From the NCBI RefSeq assembly GCF_030445035.2, contig NC_080680.1, positions 116,276,228-116,340,227 on the forward strand: a DNA stretch of 64,000 bases, written 5' to 3'. Shown one piece after another: positions 61,601 to 64,000 of the stretch. Source of the stretch: Dasypus novemcinctus. Taxonomy: Eukaryota > Chordata > Mammalia > Cingulata > Dasypodidae. Under the pieces are notes generated by a model that saw nothing but the letters and a program-made list of their open reading frames with translations, was not told the DNA's origin and searched no databases. Made by a program: the position numbers and the translations under genes. Numbering within the stretch: position 1 is the stretch's first letter; the number at the start of each line of letters is the position of its first letter.

Positions 61601-64000
61601 TTTTAACACTTGATCCAACATGTAGGCTGGGATATTCTGCTGGTCTGAGTTGATCCTTTTATTCAAGGTCCCTTTCTAGTTGAATCACCAGTTAGTGATT
61701 GGTAGTAATCCCTCAGCACCAGGGAGGCTAATCCCCAGGAGTCATGTCCCACACTGAGGGGAAGGTAATGAACTTACATGCTGAGTTTGGCTTAGAGAGT
61801 GACCACATTTGAGCAACAGGGAAACTATCAGGAGGTAACACTTAGGCACCCTGCAGCTCTAGGCCTAGTTTATATTTCAGATGCACAGGCTCATAAGCAT
61901 AGTCATCATTATCAAAGGTTCAAAATCTCGTGACTTTAATAATCTCATTTATAAGTTTTAGAAGCTTTGTTGTAGACGTCTCAGAGCTTTCTATGTATAG
62001 AATCATGTTGTCTGCAAATAGTGAAATATCAACTTCTTCCTTTCCAATTTGGATGTCTTTTATATCTGGTTCTTGCCTCAGTGCTTGAGCAAGTACTACT
62101 AACACAATGTTAAAGAGAAGGGGTGATAGTGGGCATCCTTTTCTTGTGCCTGATCTTAGAGGGAAAGATTTTAGGATTTCACCATTGTAAATGATGTTAG
62201 CTGTGGGTTTTCAAATATACCTTTTATCATGTTCAGAAAGTTTCCTTCTATTCCTATCTTTTGCAGTGTTTTCATCAAGAAAGGGTGCTGTATTTTTTCA
62301 AATGTTTTTTTTTCTGCATCTATAGATATGATCATGTGATTTTTCCCCTTCCATCTGGTGTATTACAGTAATTGATTTTCTTATGTTGAACCATCCTTGT
62401 ATACCAGAAGTGAAACCCACCTGATCATGGTGTATAATTCATTTAATGTGTTATTGAATACGATTAGCAGGTATTTTGTTGAGGATTTTCACATTTAGGT
62501 TCATTAGAGAGATTGGTCTGTCATTTTCCTTTCTTGTGGTGTCTTTGTTTGGCTTTGGTATTAGGGAAATGTTGGCATCATAGAATGAGTTTGGCAATGT
62601 TCCTTTTTTTTTCAAAATTTTGAAAGAGTTTAAGCAAGATTGGTGTTAGTTCTTTCCAGAACATTTGGTAGATTTCACCTGTGAAACCTTTTGGCCCAGG
62701 GCACTTCTTAGTTGGGAGGTTTTTAATGACTGATTCTATCTTTTTACTTGTGATTGGTTTGTTGAGATCATCAGTTTCTTCTTTCATCAATGTAGGTTGT
62801 TTATGTGTTTCTAGGAATTTGTCCATTTCCTCTAAATTATCCTTCTTGTTGGAATATGGGTTTTCAAAGTATCCTCCTATGATTATCTTTATTTGTGTGG
62901 GGTCAGTGGTGATATCCCCTTTCTCCTTTCTTATTTTGTGTATTTGCATCTTCTCTCTTTTTTTCTTTGTTAGTCTAGCTAAGGATTTGTCAATTTTATT
63001 GATCTTTTCAAAGAACCAGCTCTTGGTTTTGTTTATTTTTTCTAGCACTTTCTTATTTTCTATTTCATTTAGTTCGGCTCTGATATTTGTTATTTCTTTC
63101 TTTCTTCTTTCTTTGGGGTTAGTTTTCTTACTAATTCCTTCAAGTGTGCAGTTAGGTTTTCAGTTTTAGTTCTTTCTTCTTTTTTGATATATGAATTTGT
63201 GGCTATGGATTTTCCTCTCAGTAAAGTTATTGCAACATCCCATAAGTTTTGATATGTTGTGTTATCATTTTCATTAGTTTCAAGGTAGTTATTGATTTCT
63301 TTTGAGATTTTCTCCTTGACCCACGGTTTGTCACAGAGTGTTTGTTTAGCTTCCATATCTTGCTGCCAAATTGGGTGTCTGGCCCTTGCAGATTTCCAGC
63401 TTCATTCCACATGGTCAGTGAAATTATTTTGCATGATTTCAATTTTTCTGAATTCACTGAGACTTTCTCTGTGGCCTAGAATGTGGTCTATCTTGGAGAA
63501 TGATCCATGTGCCCTTGAGAAGAATGTATATCCTGCTATATTTGGGTGTAATATTCTGTATATGTCTATTAAGTCCAGCTCCTCTAATATATTGTTCAAA
63601 GTCTTTGTTTCTTTATTGATTGTCTGTTGAGATGTTCTATCCAATGTTGATAGTGGTGTATTAAAGTTTCCCACTGTAACTGAATAGTGGTGTAATAAAG
63701 TTCCCCACTGTTTTCCTTCACTTAGTTTTTCCAGTGTTTGCCTCACGTATTTGGAGGTGCCCTTGTTAGGGGCATAAATGTTTATGATTGTTCTTTCTTT
63801 TTGAAAGATTATCCCGTTCACTAATATGTAGTGTCCATCTTTGTCTCACAATAGTTTTGCCTTTAAAGTCTATTTTGTCTGATATTAATATAGCTACTCC
63901 TGCCTTTTTTTTTTATTGTTTGCCTGTAAGATTGTTTTTCAGCCATTCATTTTCATCAACCATGAATCCCTGGGTCTAAGATGTGTTTCTTGTAGACAGC
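58696..64000 (-). pseudogene. L1 ORF2 remnant, endonuclease and RT
   Basis: Endonuclease text: IINIYAPN, GNFNTPLSTLDR, and SFSKIDHILGH (about 63,490-63,790). Then KSWFFEKINKIDKSLARL at about 63,030, the KKCPGPKGFTGEIYQMFWK block (62,640-62,720), the RT active site reading FADN and not FADD (about 62,010), and the C-terminal DEWINKMWYIHKMEYYSAI and KYYMTSLI. It is interrupted by the nested L1 and by frame breaks, so not functional. Confidence 0.87.
60355..61922 (-). mobile_element. Nested 5'-truncated L1 end inside L1 ORF2
   Basis: A T-rich tail at 60,357-60,480, an L1 end that is partly doubled (60,480-60,620, two 'ccccactccccca' blocks), then the second UTR part up to about 61,920 (cataagcatagtcatcatta). 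ORF2 text resumes at 61,923. The antisense frame at 61,052-61,357 is the longest copy of the frame noted at 24,483-24,761. Confidence 0.85.

Larger units (their letters stand above)
55897..64000 (-). mobile_element. L1 element, minus, runs off the window
   Basis: From right to left: ORF2 endonuclease region (63,402-63,990), ORF2 to its stop at 58,696, first UTR part (58,695 to about 57,613), the same junction as the 19,557 copy ('gtctacatcctttctt'), and the second UTR part to 55,897. Its 3' end stops early, at the 'tttggtgaatac' point, with only a short A-rich stretch, about 170 bases short of the family end. A nested L1 end interrupts ORF2 at 60,355-61,922. ORF1 and the promoter, if present, lie beyond the window. 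Confidence 0.88.

Noticed and set aside
1-64000. CRISPR array, operon, phage or other prokaryotic system
   Set aside because: The composition, SINEs, LINEs and odorant receptors are mammalian, and no regularly spaced short repeats were seen.

Overview
This is a stretch of AT-rich mammalian genomic DNA, most likely from an armadillo (Xenarthra, Dasypus-type). The clue is the set of long tRNA-derived SINEs at 2,259, 45,966 and 53,022. They have a tRNA-like head, a GC-rich body and an AAAT-rich tail, and match my memory of the armadillo DAS SINEs. A lineage-specific L1 family with a very long 3' UTR dominates the window. Nothing bacterial or viral in lifestyle is present. All family names are from memory and by eye; no search was run.

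The only gene that looks intact is an odorant receptor of the OR13C3/OR13C4 type at 15,856-16,839 (+). Relics of the same receptor lie at 918-1,487 (3' half) and 28,450-28,607 (first codons only). A broken OR13C8-like receptor lies on the other strand at 31,701-32,694. This is an eroding piece of the OR13 cluster, which in human I place at 9q31. The receptors sit in tandem duplicated blocks. Sequence at 8,655-14,150, upstream of the intact gene, is repeated at 51,670-55,893. A shorter block (about 14,990-15,990) is repeated at 27,515-28,607. The right-hand block is cut by an L1, so its receptor, if it survives, should lie beyond the window.

Region by region: 1-4,600 holds an old L1 piece, the first receptor relic and a SINE. 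4,600-8,640 holds a solo LTR, an RPL37A processed pseudogene and an ERVL fossil split by an L1 tail. 8,655-17,150 is the duplication block with the intact receptor. 17,330-27,512 is a pile of L1 insertions, the largest carrying an ORF2 remnant. 27,515-32,694 holds two receptor relics. 33,000-39,900 is mostly unassigned DNA with L1 ends. 39,893-47,840 is an old antisense L1 opened by an LTR-retroelement fossil of the ERVL-MaLR class, itself opened by a younger L1 end and a SINE. 47,850-50,745 has LTR-like repeats. 51,670-55,893 is the second duplication copy. 55,897-64,000 is a minus-strand L1 (3' UTR plus ORF2 to the endonuclease domain) with another L1 end nested in it.

Most notable points: a perfect 35-bp-arm inverted repeat at 12,392-12,467, at a point where the two duplicate blocks stop matching; a composite two-part 3' UTR shared by three L1 copies; an open reading frame antisense to that UTR that is open in several copies; two L1-UTR copies starting at the same internal base; and a one-codon shortening of extracellular loop 2 in the intact receptor.
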